Assembly (NCBI GenBank): GCA_019136655.1 | Contig: JAGVTU010000023.1 | Span: 36,820-100,819, forward strand | Direction: 5' to 3' | DNA length: 64,000 nt | Source of the DNA: Bacteroidota bacterium | GTDB taxonomy: Bacteria; Bacteroidota; Bacteroidia; AKYH767-A; OLB10 | Part shown: one piece after another, positions 8,224 through 17,254 of the stretch | Layout: the number at the start of each line of letters is the position of its first letter | Numbering within the stretch: position 1 is the first letter of the stretch | The notes under the pieces: generated by a model | Told to the model about the DNA's origin: nothing | Databases searched by the model: none | Seen by the model: the letters and a program-made list of their open reading frames with translations, nothing else | Position numbers and translations under genes: made by a program

Positions 8224-9261
8224 TTATTCAGCAGTTTTATTTACCTGCGTTTTTTCAATTTCATTAATTTTTCTTTCCAGTTGAGGAAGCTTTTTAAATA
8301 CAACATAGGTGCGTTTGTAGTCGCTGATGTTGAATGCAGGTGAACCCTGCACAATCTCGCCCTCTGTTGTGATACTCGTTCCTATGCCTGACTGAGCTGC
8401 TATCTTCACCCCATTGGCAATACTCAAATGCCCAACAATGCCTACCTGCCCCCCTATCATACAGTTTTTACCAATTTTGGTGGAACCTGCAACTCCTGTT
8501 TGTGCTGCAATTACGGTGTTCTCTCCTATCTCTACATTATGTGCTATCTGAATTAAATTATCCAGCTTAACCCCTTTGCGAATAATGGTAGAACCCAATG
8601 TGGCACGATCTATAGTGGTTCCTGCACCTACCTCTACATGATCTTCAATAATCACATTTCCTATCTGAGGTACTTTTTTGTAATTGTTCTGTTCATTGGG
8701 AGCAAAACCAAAACCGTCAGCACCAATAATTACTCCTGCATGCAGGTTGCACTCCTTTCCAATCTGACAAAAAGAGTAAACACGGCATCCTGCAAACAAA
8801 GTCGTGTTGTCTTTTATCACCACATTATCGCCTACATAACACTGAGGGTAAATTTTTACACCATCACCTATTACCGAATTCTTTCCAATGTAGGCAAAGG
8901 CTCCTATATACACATCCTTGCCAATGGTTGCTGATGGGTCAACAAAAGACGGTTGCTCAATGCCTTTTTTATCATTTACTATCTGATTGTAAATTTCAAG
9001 CAGCGATGCAAAACTTTTATAAGCATCAGCAACTCTTATCAGCGTTGCTTCTACAGGACTTTCAGCTTCAAAAGTAGAATTGACAATAACTATGGAAGCC
9101 TTTGTGGTATAGATATATTCATTATACTTAGGATTAGCCAGAAAAGATAAAGTTCCCGGTTTTCCTTCTTCAATTTTAGAAAGCCCGTTCACCTCGGCCT
9201 GTGGATTACCCTCTACACTACCTTTCAGCAACTCTGCAATTTGTTGTGCCGTAAACTTCAT
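8224..9261 (-). CDS. lpxD: UDP-3-O-acylglucosamine N-acyltransferase LpxD
   Basis: LpxD adds the second hydroxyacyl chain, to the amino group of the glucosamine, in lipid A synthesis. The 345-residue protein has the N-terminal uridine-binding domain (residues 1–100; [20 protein letters not shown]), a long hexapeptide-repeat beta helix (107–310), the catalytic His241 in [11 protein letters not shown], and a C-terminal helix ([20 protein letters not shown]). It is the first gene of the lpxD–lpxC/fabZ–lpxA–ABC operon. A two-box promoter lies about 45 bases upstream. Confidence 0.97.
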   Translation of the reverse strand: MKFTAQQIAELLKGSVEGNPQAEVNGLSKIEEGKPGTLSFLANPKYNEYIYTTKASIVIVNSTFEAESPVEATLIRVADAYKSFASLLEIYNQIVNDKKGIEQPSFVDPSATIGKDVYIGAFAYIGKNSVIGDGVKIYPQCYVGDNVVIKDNTTLFAGCRVYSFCQIGKECNLHAGVIIGADGFGFAPNEQNNYKKVPQIGNVIIEDHVEVGAGTTIDRATLGSTIIRKGVKLDNLIQIAHNVEIGENTVIAAQTGVAGSTKIGKNCMIGGQVGIVGHLSIANGVKIAAQSGIGTSITTEGEIVQGSPAFNISDYKRTYVVFKKLPQLERKINEIEKTQVNKTAE

Positions 9262-9306
9262 CCCGGGAAAATATGATAGTATTTCTGTTGATTTTTACAA
9301 TGTTTG

Positions 9307-9336
9307 CAAATGTACGAAGCCAAAAGGTTTATGCAA
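9307..9336 (-). promoter_or_regulatory. Promoter of the lipid A operon
   Basis: Minus strand TTG (9336–9334), 19-base spacer, TACATTTG (9314–9307). Both boxes and spacing fit the Bacteroidota promoter; the leader to the lpxD start would be about 40 bases. Confidence 0.65.
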
Positions 9337-9413
9337 AAGACTTTGACAACCTTTTTCAGTATTGGGTTGTTAGCATTAATTCCAGAAAAATTCCTTTATA
9401 ACACATTAGGAAC

Positions 9414-9444
9414 AAAAAAGGCTACCCTGACAATGGCAGCCTTT
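9414..9444 (-). terminator. Terminator after the barrel gene
   Basis: Arms AAAGGCTACC (9417–9426) and GGCAGCCTTT (9435–9444) form a stem with one mismatch; read on the minus strand it is followed by a run of six T. It sits just downstream of the gene at 9466–10050. Confidence 0.65.
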
Positions 9445-9465
9445 AATAATTTAAAAAATTATTCT

Positions 9466-10050
9466 TTAAAAATTCAAATTCAATCCCAATTTTAGGAAGG
9501 ATATATCATATCCGACTTCTGCAAAAGCACCAAAGTTTGGTACGAAGTTGTATTTAGCTCCGACAAATAAACCGGATGTTGGGTTTACATAAGAGCGTGA
9601 TTCATCCCAATAGCGATCTTTGGTATTCCTTATACGTACTCCAAATAATACCCCACCATAAGGATCAAATTTATTGTTTTTGTCAGCAAGTAATGTAAGG
9701 TGGTATGTTCCACGTACTCCTACAATCACACTGTTATCAGTATATTTATCTCCATTATTATATTTATAATAACGGTTTTTAATACCGATTATACCACCAA
9801 TACCAATGGTGCCGGGTCCAACTTCCTCAAAGAATCCATGGTCATAAGAAAAATTAATGGATGGAAAAATCGTCCAATTATAACCATAAGTTGTGGCATA
9901 ACTGTAATAATCACCAAAACCTATTGAAAGACCGATGGTATTTGAACCTTTTACAAAAGGAGGATCGCCACCCTGCGCTTTGGCTGCGTAGCTGAAACCT
10001 GTTATTAAAAGTACTGCAAGAGCGCTTTTAAGCAAAACTGTATTTTTCAT
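9466..10050 (-). CDS. Outer-membrane beta-barrel protein
   Basis: A 194-residue protein with a signal peptide (MKNTVLLKSALAVLLITGFS, cleavage likely after KAQ). The mature sequence has alternating strands (IGLSIGFGDYYSYATTYGYN, FVGAKYNFVPNFGAFAEVGY) and ends in Phe (LKLGLNLNF), as for small barrels of the outer-membrane-protein beta-barrel family. Tyr, Gly and Asn are very common. No known ligand motif is visible. It has its own -7 box and terminator, so it is a single-gene unit. Confidence 0.7.
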   Translation of the reverse strand: MKNTVLLKSALAVLLITGFSYAAKAQGGDPPFVKGSNTIGLSIGFGDYYSYATTYGYNWTIFPSINFSYDHGFFEEVGPGTIGIGGIIGIKNRYYKYNNGDKYTDNSVIVGVRGTYHLTLLADKNNKFDPYGGVLFGVRIRNTKDRYWDESRSYVNPTSGLFVGAKYNFVPNFGAFAEVGYDISFLKLGLNLNF

Positions 10051-10081
10051 TTTTTCTGTTTATAATAAATAATTTAGGCTG

Positions 10082-10089
10082 CAAATTTA
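10082..10089 (-). promoter_or_regulatory. -7 box upstream of the barrel gene
   Basis: TAAATTTG on the minus strand, 31 bases before the ATG at 10050. No TTG at the expected distance, so support is partial. Confidence 0.35.
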
Positions 10090-10165
10090 ACTCAAAAACA
10101 ATTAAGCAGTAAAATGTTAATGATAAATATAAGTTCTTTATCAACTATCTGTTTTTCATAAAACA

Positions 10166-10187
10166 GAAAAGCCGGCTTTAACCGGCT
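10166..10187 (-). terminator. GC-rich terminator hairpin
   Basis: AGCCGG (10170–10175) and CCGGCT (10182–10187) pair around six bases; on the minus strand TTTT follows. It lies about 40 bases after the stop codon of the 650-residue protein. Confidence 0.6.
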
Positions 10188-10228
10188 CAAACTAATTTAA
10201 CAAATTAAATTACGAATATTTTGGTGTG

Positions 10229-12181
10229 TTATTCAATTTTACTCATATCAGATAATGACAACTTGAAATTAGCTTTATCCAAATCGCCCATGCTGACTTT
10301 TACCTGATCCGTCACAAAAAAATCGGAAGACAGAATCACAGATTGAGAAGGATTCTCTTTTTTAATTGTAAGGTTACGGATTGTTCCTTCTTTAGGAAAA
10401 GTAGAAAACCTGCCTGTTTCCTGTGGCGTGGTATTCATATAATAAACATAGTTGGCTCCTGAACTGAACTGACGCTGGCCGGTCATGATATTTCCTTCAT
10501 CGGATATTGAAGAAATTCCTTTAGCATGTCCAATACATAAAGTGGCATAGTCTGACAACATGAATTTTCCTTGTCCTGTTACCTGAAATGTAGCACACCA
10601 CAATTTTGCATTTCGTTCCACTGTCATCATTCTTCCTTCTGCTATATCCCCCAACTTATTTCCTTTAAGAAAAATCTCTTTCTGTGGTTTGACTGAAACA
10701 TTGCAAAGTTCAACCTGAGCTTTGTCACTTTGAGTCCAGCGAACACGTGTGTTTTCCATGCCCATCATATTGATAAAGGACCCCTCATCTCTGGCATTAT
10801 TCAGCAAAATTTTTCCTCCTGTGAGTGTTACATCTCCAAAAAGATTCAGAGTAGTGCGTGCACTTTCAGTGGTATTATTTTCAACATCTTTAAGCGTACC
10901 ACCGGTTATCATAAACTCTCCACCTACATTCATCACTAATTTGCTGTTTACATTTCTTACCCCTTCAAAACTTCCATCTGTCATCACAAAATTCCCTTTG
11001 ATTGACATTATAGCAACTCCTTCGGTATAAAGCGAACCGTTTCCTGTATTCCGAATTTCAAAATTTCCTTTTACACTATTAAATGCTTTGCCAATTTCAG
11101 CATCAGAAGCATCACGGGCATCAAAAGATACATTGCCCCAGGTAAAAGATTTTTGAAATGTCGCCTGACTGTATTTCATAAACACCACATTGGATGTTGG
11201 AGAAAGGCTTGCATTTACAGGAGCAAACTCACCGTAAGTTGCATGAATGTAGGAAGCCCCATCTTCAAGTATTAATTTCTTTATCACAGCATTTCCTGCA
11301 GTCGCTTCATTAGCCTGAATCATACCTCCGCTATTTACAGCAAGTTCATTCATGTGATATTCTTTAGTTGCTACAAGCTTGCCGCTTTGCTCTACTGAAA
11401 TAAAAGGTATTTCTGACGCACTTGAAAGTGTAACTTCATTACCTTTCTGAATAAAATAGCATGTATTTGCAGCAGGTAAAATATCAGCATATTGGCCTTT
11501 ACCCTGACGGTCGGAATTCCAAATGGAGACATCATTAAATGAGCCTGAACGCTGGGAATACATAACTTTATTATTACGAATAACTTTACTTCCGGGAGGT
11601 GCTGCTATCATAGTTAATAACGAACTGCCATTAATAACCACATTTGAAACTTCAGCATCAATTACCTGGCCGGGAATAGCATCTGATTTTATATCAGTAG
11701 TAATCCAGAAATAACTTATCCCTTGCGGAATGGTTCTGTTAATATCCACACGTTGCTGATTTTCTGCAGGAGCTATTCCGCTATAAACCATATTAGAAGG
11801 CGAAAAACTTTTTTCGCTGCCGGTGTACCATATTTTAATATTCTGTATGTTTTTGAAACAGGGTTTTGAGCTTCCCTGAAGCGAAAAGGAAATTGAATTG
11901 AGCTTTACAGATGCATTTCCGCCTTTTACATCTATGAGCAAACCAATAACCGGAATATTGCTACTTCCTCTGAATACAGAATCACCAGTCTGAAAGGTTT
12001 CTGTGTTTATGGTTTGAATTCCCGTATAAGCGGCCTTCGAAACTTCGCGTTTTGTTATATTAAAAACTATCAGCAATAACACTACCAATCCCGATACAGA
12101 TGCCGCACCAACATACAGTGCCATTCTTAATCTGATGCGTGTTGAGGGTGCCTGACTTAGTAACTTTTTCCTTCTGAACAT
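10229..12181 (-). CDS. Membrane-anchored beta-helix protein with sialidase-associated N-terminal domain
   Basis: A 650-residue protein. After a basic N-terminus (MFRRKK) there is one membrane helix at about 22–44 (YVGAASVSGLVVLLLIVFNI). Residues about 75–190 resemble the BNR-associated (sialidase N-terminal-like) domain: IPVIGLLIDVKGG, SVKLNSISFSL, NIQNIKIWYTGSEKSFSPSN, then ISYFWITTDIKSDAIPGQVI. The rest is repetitive, short-stranded and Gly/Asn-rich (GEFMITGGTLKDVENNTTES, GDVTLTGGKILLNNARDEGS), suggesting a beta helix. Related surface proteins of this phylum usually run on to further domains and a T9SS signal; this one stops soon after a strand pair (FKLSLSDMSKIE) without a recognisable sorting domain, so it may be shortened. 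Function unknown. Confidence 0.65.
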   Translation of the reverse strand: MFRRKKLLSQAPSTRIRLRMALYVGAASVSGLVVLLLIVFNITKREVSKAAYTGIQTINTETFQTGDSVFRGSSNIPVIGLLIDVKGGNASVKLNSISFSLQGSSKPCFKNIQNIKIWYTGSEKSFSPSNMVYSGIAPAENQQRVDINRTIPQGISYFWITTDIKSDAIPGQVIDAEVSNVVINGSSLLTMIAAPPGSKVIRNNKVMYSQRSGSFNDVSIWNSDRQGKGQYADILPAANTCYFIQKGNEVTLSSASEIPFISVEQSGKLVATKEYHMNELAVNSGGMIQANEATAGNAVIKKLILEDGASYIHATYGEFAPVNASLSPTSNVVFMKYSQATFQKSFTWGNVSFDARDASDAEIGKAFNSVKGNFEIRNTGNGSLYTEGVAIMSIKGNFVMTDGSFEGVRNVNSKLVMNVGGEFMITGGTLKDVENNTTESARTTLNLFGDVTLTGGKILLNNARDEGSFINMMGMENTRVRWTQSDKAQVELCNVSVKPQKEIFLKGNKLGDIAEGRMMTVERNAKLWCATFQVTGQGKFMLSDYATLCIGHAKGISSISDEGNIMTGQRQFSSGANYVYYMNTTPQETGRFSTFPKEGTIRNLTIKKENPSQSVILSSDFFVTDQVKVSMGDLDKANFKLSLSDMSKIE

Positions 12182-12319
12182 TTCTGAACTATTTTCCTTA
12201 TTAACACCCTTTATACTTCATGTAAATAAATATGTTTCAGATATGTAAGGTTATTGCCAACTTTGGTACAACTCATTAGGTTGTGGAAAAACCATGGCTT
12301 AAACAGAACATTATTCTCT

Positions 12320-12327
12320 TATTTTTG
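12320..12327 (+). promoter_or_regulatory. -7 box upstream of the DUF5606 gene
   Basis: TATTTTTG lies 23 bases before the ATG at 12351. No TTG is found 17–23 bases upstream, so only this element is supported. Confidence 0.4.
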
Positions 12328-12350
12328 CCGCCTTTACAACATACGTATCA

Positions 12351-12851
12351 ATGAGTCTTAAGAAAATCATGTCCATTTCCGGAATGCCCGGTTTATACAA
12401 GGTAGTTGCACAAACCAAAAACGGTTTTATTGCAGAATCTCTGGTTGACAAAAAGCGTTTCCCTGTGCACAGCAATCAGCAGGTAAGCATGTTATCCGAT
12501 ATCAGCATATTTACTGAGTCGGAAGACATCAAACTTTCAGAAGTATTTAAAAAAATGAAGGCAATGCCTGAGGGCGATACAGATATAGATATGAAAGCAG
12601 ATGGTGCAACGCTTTATCAGGCTTTTGAAAAAGTATTACCTGAATATGATAAAGAAAGGGTTTATCCTTCTGACATAAAAAAAGTATTTAAATGGTATAA
12701 TCTACTTAAAAACGAAGTTGATTTTTCGGAAGAAGATAAACCGACAGCGACTGAAGAACCAAAACAAGAAACTAAAGAAGAACCTGCTTCAGAAAAAAAA
12801 CCGGCTGCAAAAAAGAAAACAAAAAAATCAGCTACTGACAAGGAAGAATAA
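12351..12851 (+). CDS. DUF5606 domain protein
   Basis: A 166-residue cytoplasmic protein. Residues 3–55 match my memory of the Bacteroidota-specific DUF5606 domain (ISGMPGLYKVVAQTKNGFIA, KKRFPVHSNQQVSMLSDISI). The middle part is helical (EVFKKMKAMPEG, VFKWYNLLKNEVDF) and the C-terminal 35 residues are a low-complexity Lys/Glu/Pro/Ala tail (EEPKQETKEEPASEKKPAAK, then KKTKKSATDKEE), as in many family members. The function is unknown. It lies 2 bases before the M3 peptidase gene and is probably co-transcribed with it. Confidence 0.8.
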   Translation: MSLKKIMSISGMPGLYKVVAQTKNGFIAESLVDKKRFPVHSNQQVSMLSDISIFTESEDIKLSEVFKKMKAMPEGDTDIDMKADGATLYQAFEKVLPEYDKERVYPSDIKKVFKWYNLLKNEVDFSEEDKPTATEEPKQETKEEPASEKKPAAKKKTKKSATDKEE

Positions 12852-12853
12852 GT

Positions 12854-14578
12854 ATGGCCATAGCCTTTGAAAAAATAGGAACGGTACAACATCAATACCT
12901 GAAGAAAGGATTTTGTATTAACTCATGGGATGATTTAAAACCATACTATGAAGAGTTGAACAACAGAGTTCTGAATTCGGAGGAAGCAATGATGCAGTGG
13001 CTCAACGACCGCAACGAACTGGAATCGGCATTGCAGGAAGATTTTGCATGGCGATATATCAGAATGAGTTGTGATAATACCAATGAAAAACTGCAGAATG
13101 ACTACTCAACTTTTGTCAGGGATATTGAACCATTTATTGCACCGGAAGAGAACAAGCTGAATCAAAAGCTGCTTGATTGTCCGTTTCATAAGCAATTGGC
13201 TGAAACCGATTACAAAAATTACATACGCAGTATCAAACAGCGTGTAGAAATTTTCAGAGAAGAAAATATTCCTCTTCAGTCTGAGCTTTCAGACAAGCAA
13301 CAAAGATTTGGACAGATTACCGGCTCACAAACCATGGAACACAACGGGCAGGAATTAACCTTGCAGCAGGCAGGAGCATTGCTGAAAAGTACTGACAGAA
13401 AATTACGCGAAGAGATTTACCTGAAGATTACTGAGAGAAGACTGAAAGACAAAGACAACCTCGACAACTTATTTTCAGAACTTACTGCATTGCGAAATAA
13501 GATTGCACTGAATGCAGGTTTTCAAAATTTTCGTGACTACTCTTTTGTAGCCATGAACCGGTTTGATTACACAGCAGAAGATTGTTTTCGCTTTCATGAT
13601 TCTATAGAAACTGCTATACTTCCTATTGTAAATGATTTGGAAAAACAACGCCAACATTTATTAGGATACAGTGAGTTGAGGCCATGGGATTTAGCTGTTG
13701 ACCCTACCGGAAAACCTTCGCTAAAACCATTTGCCAACTCTGACGAAATGGTAAAAAAAACCATTCAGTGTTTGAATGATATTGATGGTGATTTGGCACA
13801 ATGTATTTCACTTCTTGATCAACTTAACCGTTTCGATTTAGATTCCAGAAAAGGTAAATCTCCCGGAGGATACAACTATCCTTTATACGAGAGTGGTGTG
13901 CCTTTTATTTTCATGAACAGCACAGGTCAGTTGCGCGATTTGGTAACGATGGTACACGAAAGTGGTCATGCCGTACATGCAATACTGGCTCATGCACTTC
14001 CATATCATGAGTTAAAATCATGCCCCTCAGAAGTTGCAGAGCTGGCATCAATGTCAATGGAGCTTATCACCATGGAACACTGGCATCATTTCTTTACTGA
14101 TGATGCTGAGTTGAAGAGAGCAAAACTGGAACACCTGAGCAGTGTGATTGATATACTTCCATGGATTGCACTGATTGATGCATTCCAGCACTGGGTATAT
14201 TTAAATCCATCACATACTGTTGCTGAGCGTGAGGCCATGTTTTCAAAATTACATTCTCAGTATTCAGGAAAAATAACCAACTGGAGCGGATTAGAAAAAA
14301 TAAAAGGCAATTTATGGCAGAAGCAAATTCATGTTTTTGACTCACCCTTTTATTATATAGAATATGGAATGGCACAATTAGGAGCCATTGCCATCTGGAA
14401 AAATTATCGTACTAATCCGAAACAAACTTTACGTCAGTATAAAAATGCTTTACGTCTGGGCTACACAAAGACAATTGGTGAAATTTATGAAGCTGCAGGC
14501 ATAAAGTTTGATTTTTCTGCAAACAACATTTCAGAACTGGCACAGTTTGTCAGTGATGAAATTAAGAAATTAAGTTAA
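12854..14578 (+). CDS. M3 family zinc oligoendopeptidase (PepF-like)
   Basis: A 574-residue thimet-type metallopeptidase that would cleave short peptides in the cytoplasm. The zinc motif is HESGH (368–372) with the third ligand in PSEVAELASMSMEL (391–404), and the C-terminal substrate loop IEYGMAQLGAIAIWKNYR is typical of the family. There is no signal peptide. It follows the DUF5606 gene with a 2-base gap. The length and motif order match Bacteroidota M3 oligoendopeptidases. Confidence 0.93.
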   Translation: MAIAFEKIGTVQHQYLKKGFCINSWDDLKPYYEELNNRVLNSEEAMMQWLNDRNELESALQEDFAWRYIRMSCDNTNEKLQNDYSTFVRDIEPFIAPEENKLNQKLLDCPFHKQLAETDYKNYIRSIKQRVEIFREENIPLQSELSDKQQRFGQITGSQTMEHNGQELTLQQAGALLKSTDRKLREEIYLKITERRLKDKDNLDNLFSELTALRNKIALNAGFQNFRDYSFVAMNRFDYTAEDCFRFHDSIETAILPIVNDLEKQRQHLLGYSELRPWDLAVDPTGKPSLKPFANSDEMVKKTIQCLNDIDGDLAQCISLLDQLNRFDLDSRKGKSPGGYNYPLYESGVPFIFMNSTGQLRDLVTMVHESGHAVHAILAHALPYHELKSCPSEVAELASMSMELITMEHWHHFFTDDAELKRAKLEHLSSVIDILPWIALIDAFQHWVYLNPSHTVAEREAMFSKLHSQYSGKITNWSGLEKIKGNLWQKQIHVFDSPFYYIEYGMAQLGAIAIWKNYRTNPKQTLRQYKNALRLGYTKTIGEIYEAAGIKFDFSANNISELAQFVSDEIKKLS

Positions 14579-14636
14579 ATTCAGTAAATCATTGTCATAA
14601 GGAGTTATTTCTGATAGCTCACACGAAAGTTATTGT

Positions 14637-15971
14637 ATGCAGGTAAAAGCAACCTATCATAATATCTGGCATATAGCATATCCTATTATGCTTGGTGCAG
14701 TAGCTCAAACTATTTTAGGGCTTACTGATACTGCATTTCTTGCACGTGTTGGCGAGGTTGAACTGGGAGCCTCTGCTCTGGCAGGAGTGTATTACTTTGT
14801 ACTTGTGATGCTGGGTATGGCTTTGTCCATCGGAAGTCAGATACTCATGTCGCGCAAGGCCGGTGAAGGAAACCGTCCTGCAATAGGAAATATATTTGAT
14901 CATAGCATCATCATTCTGATGACGCTGTCATTAATTTTGTTTGCTGTGATGTATTATCTCACGCCACTTTTTTTCAGCAAGGTATTGAAGTCGCATGAAA
15001 TAGCTGAAGCCTGCAACACATTCATACAATACAGAAGTTTCGGAATATTTTTTATTCTGCCTGTAAACTGTTTTCGCGCATTCTACACCAGCATAAGCAC
15101 TACACGATACATCACCTACACTTCTCTGGTGCTGACCATTACCAACATTATTCTGGCTTACATTTTAATTTTCGGAAAATTAGGTTTTGAAGCTCAGGGA
15201 ATAGCAGGTGCAGGAAAAGCTTCTGCAATTGCCGAAGTTATTACCTGCATTTTTCTCATAGTAATTACTGCTTTGAAAAAAGACATCAAATCGTTTGGTT
15301 TATTCCGTTTTCAAAAAATTTCACTTGCACAAATTAATCATATACTCCTCATATCAGCACCCATCTTTTTTCAGAACCTGTTATCCATGGGTGCTTGGTT
15401 TTTGTTTTTTGTGTTTATTGAACAGTTAGGCGAACATCAACTTGCCATTTCAAATATTGTGAGAAGTGCCTACATGGTTTTGATGACACCTGTGTGGGGT
15501 TATTCCTCTGCGGCTAACAGCATGGTGAGTAACCTTATCGGGCAAAATAAGCCTGATGAAGTATTCAGGTTGATTAGGAAAATAGTAACTCTAAGTTTAC
15601 TTTCCATTGCAGGAATTTTTCTGCTCAATCTCATTGACATTCGCTTTCTGCTTGAAATTATGACTTCGGATAAACGCCTGATTGAAGATTCGATTCATCC
15701 ATATTTTGTAATCTGGTGCGGAATGTTCTTCTTCAGTGTAAGTATCGTTTTATTAAGTTCTATCAGTGGAACCGGTAAAACTCAGGTTGCATTGCTTATT
15801 GAAACAGCAAATATTTTCATTTATTTGTCTTATGCATATTTGACGGCCATTGTATTTAAGACCAAACTGGAAGTGGTATGGTATGTAGAAATATTATACT
15901 GGATAACAATGGGTGTTTGTGCATGGTATTATTTACGCAGTAACAGATGGAGAAATTCAAAACCATTATAA
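14637..15971 (+). CDS. MATE family multidrug/toxin efflux transporter
   Basis: A 444-residue inner-membrane protein with about twelve hydrophobic helices. The opening HIAYPIMLGAVAQTILGLTD, followed by TAFLARVGEVELGASALAG, and the second-half counterpart SAPIFFQNLLSMGAWFLFFV are typical of MATE antiporters, which expel organic cations using sodium or proton gradients. Substrate unknown. Its last 25 bases overlap the start of the next gene, so the two are likely coupled. Confidence 0.92.
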   Translation: MQVKATYHNIWHIAYPIMLGAVAQTILGLTDTAFLARVGEVELGASALAGVYYFVLVMLGMALSIGSQILMSRKAGEGNRPAIGNIFDHSIIILMTLSLILFAVMYYLTPLFFSKVLKSHEIAEACNTFIQYRSFGIFFILPVNCFRAFYTSISTTRYITYTSLVLTITNIILAYILIFGKLGFEAQGIAGAGKASAIAEVITCIFLIVITALKKDIKSFGLFRFQKISLAQINHILLISAPIFFQNLLSMGAWFLFFVFIEQLGEHQLAISNIVRSAYMVLMTPVWGYSSAANSMVSNLIGQNKPDEVFRLIRKIVTLSLLSIAGIFLLNLIDIRFLLEIMTSDKRLIEDSIHPYFVIWCGMFFFSVSIVLLSSISGTGKTQVALLIETANIFIYLSYAYLTAIVFKTKLEVVWYVEILYWITMGVCAWYYLRSNRWRNSKPL

Positions 15972-16240
15972 TAATTATCATCCTGTTTGCATCATGCAAA
16001 CCAACTGCACAATCCCCCACTACATGTCTGGAGGTGAAAGTAGTGAACAAAACAGGTCTTGATGGTTGTGGTTATTTGCTCGAAACAGAAAATCAATCTT
16101 ACCTGGAACCTGACAATCTGGAAAAAAAATATCATGTGGATGGATTGAAACTTTGCATTACCTATAAGAAAGTAAATAAATTCTCTGTTTGTATGGCCGG
16201 TGAAATGATTACACTGACATCTGTTAAGAAAATCAAATAA
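15947..16240 (+). CDS. Small putative lipoprotein
   Basis: A 97-residue protein starting with a hydrophobic signal (MEKFKTIIIIIILFASC); LFASC is a lipobox with Cys17 as the probable lipidated residue. The mature part has several Cys residues (TTCLEVKVVNKTGLDGCGYL, LKLCITYKK, FSVCMAG), perhaps forming disulfides in the periplasm. It overlaps the end of the MATE gene by 25 bases and lies 6 bases before fmt. Not recognised as a named family. Confidence 0.65.
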   Translation: MEKFKTIIIIIILFASCKPTAQSPTTCLEVKVVNKTGLDGCGYLLETENQSYLEPDNLEKKYHVDGLKLCITYKKVNKFSVCMAGEMITLTSVKKIK

Positions 16241-16246
16241 ACAGAA

Positions 16247-17200
16247 ATGAGTAAGTTGAAAATTATTTATTCAGGCACACCAGAGTTTGCAGTTGAACCA
16301 CTGAAAAAATTGGTTGACAACGGTTATGACATTGCCGCAGTTATTACCGCGCCTGACAAACCTGCAGGCAGAGGAATGCATCTGCGTCACTCTGCTGTCA
16401 AAGAATTTGCATTAAAACACGGGCTTAATATTCTTCAGCCAACTAAACTCAAAGACTCCGGCTTTCTTGATTCAGTTAGAAAGTTGCATGCTGATTTGCA
16501 TATAGTAGTTGCTTTCAGAATGATGCCGGAAGAATTGTGGAGTATGACGCCCATGGGCACTTTTAACCTTCATGCATCATTGTTGCCGCAGTACAGAGGT
16601 GCTGCACCCATTAACCGCGCCATCATGAACGGTGAAAAAGAAACAGGAGTAACAACGTTTTTTCTGCGACATGAAATTGATACAGGTGATATTATTCTAT
16701 CGGAAAAAATACCAATTGGAGAGGATGAGACTGCAGGTGAGTTACACGATAAACTGATGATGACCGGAGCTGAACTTGTTCTGAAAACTGTAAGAATGAT
16801 TGAAACGGGCAATGTTAAAACACATCCTCAGAATGCCGGTGCACCACTTAAAAATGCACCTAAAATATTCAAAGATGACTGCAGAATAAACTGGGAGAAC
16901 TCAACTGAACAAATTTACAATCAGATCAGAGGTCTTTCACCCTATCCGGGAGCCTTTACAACCCTTATTTCGAAAGAAGGAAAAGAAACAGGATTGAAGA
17001 TTTTTAAATCTGTCAAAACAGAGTCTGCTATAAAAACCAATTCTGGCGAAATTACTTCCGATCAAAAAAACTATGTAAGGATTGGTTGCGCTAATGGAAG
17101 TCTTGAAATTACCGAAGTACAGTTAGAGGGCAAGCGCAAAATGAATATTCAGGAGTTTCTGCGCGGGTTCAGCTTTAAAGATTATATTGTTAAAAAATAA
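16247..17200 (+). CDS. fmt: Methionyl-tRNA formyltransferase
   Basis: Fmt formylates initiator Met-tRNA using 10-formyltetrahydrofolate. The 317-residue protein has the N-terminal Rossmann formyltransferase domain with IIYSGTPEFAV, catalytic Asn107 and His109 (FNLHASLLPQYRGAAP), and the DTGDII motif (145–150) holding the catalytic Asp. The C-terminal domain (about 210–310; YNQIRGLSPYPGAFT) is the tRNA-binding OB fold. It starts 6 bases after the small lipoprotein gene. Confidence 0.96.
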   Translation: MSKLKIIYSGTPEFAVEPLKKLVDNGYDIAAVITAPDKPAGRGMHLRHSAVKEFALKHGLNILQPTKLKDSGFLDSVRKLHADLHIVVAFRMMPEELWSMTPMGTFNLHASLLPQYRGAAPINRAIMNGEKETGVTTFFLRHEIDTGDIILSEKIPIGEDETAGELHDKLMMTGAELVLKTVRMIETGNVKTHPQNAGAPLKNAPKIFKDDCRINWENSTEQIYNQIRGLSPYPGAFTTLISKEGKETGLKIFKSVKTESAIKTNSGEITSDQKNYVRIGCANGSLEITEVQLEGKRKMNIQEFLRGFSFKDYIVKK

Positions 17201-17254
17201 TCAAACCTTTAACAACAGCCAAAGCAAACCCTTCTGACCTTTGCTGAAACAGAG

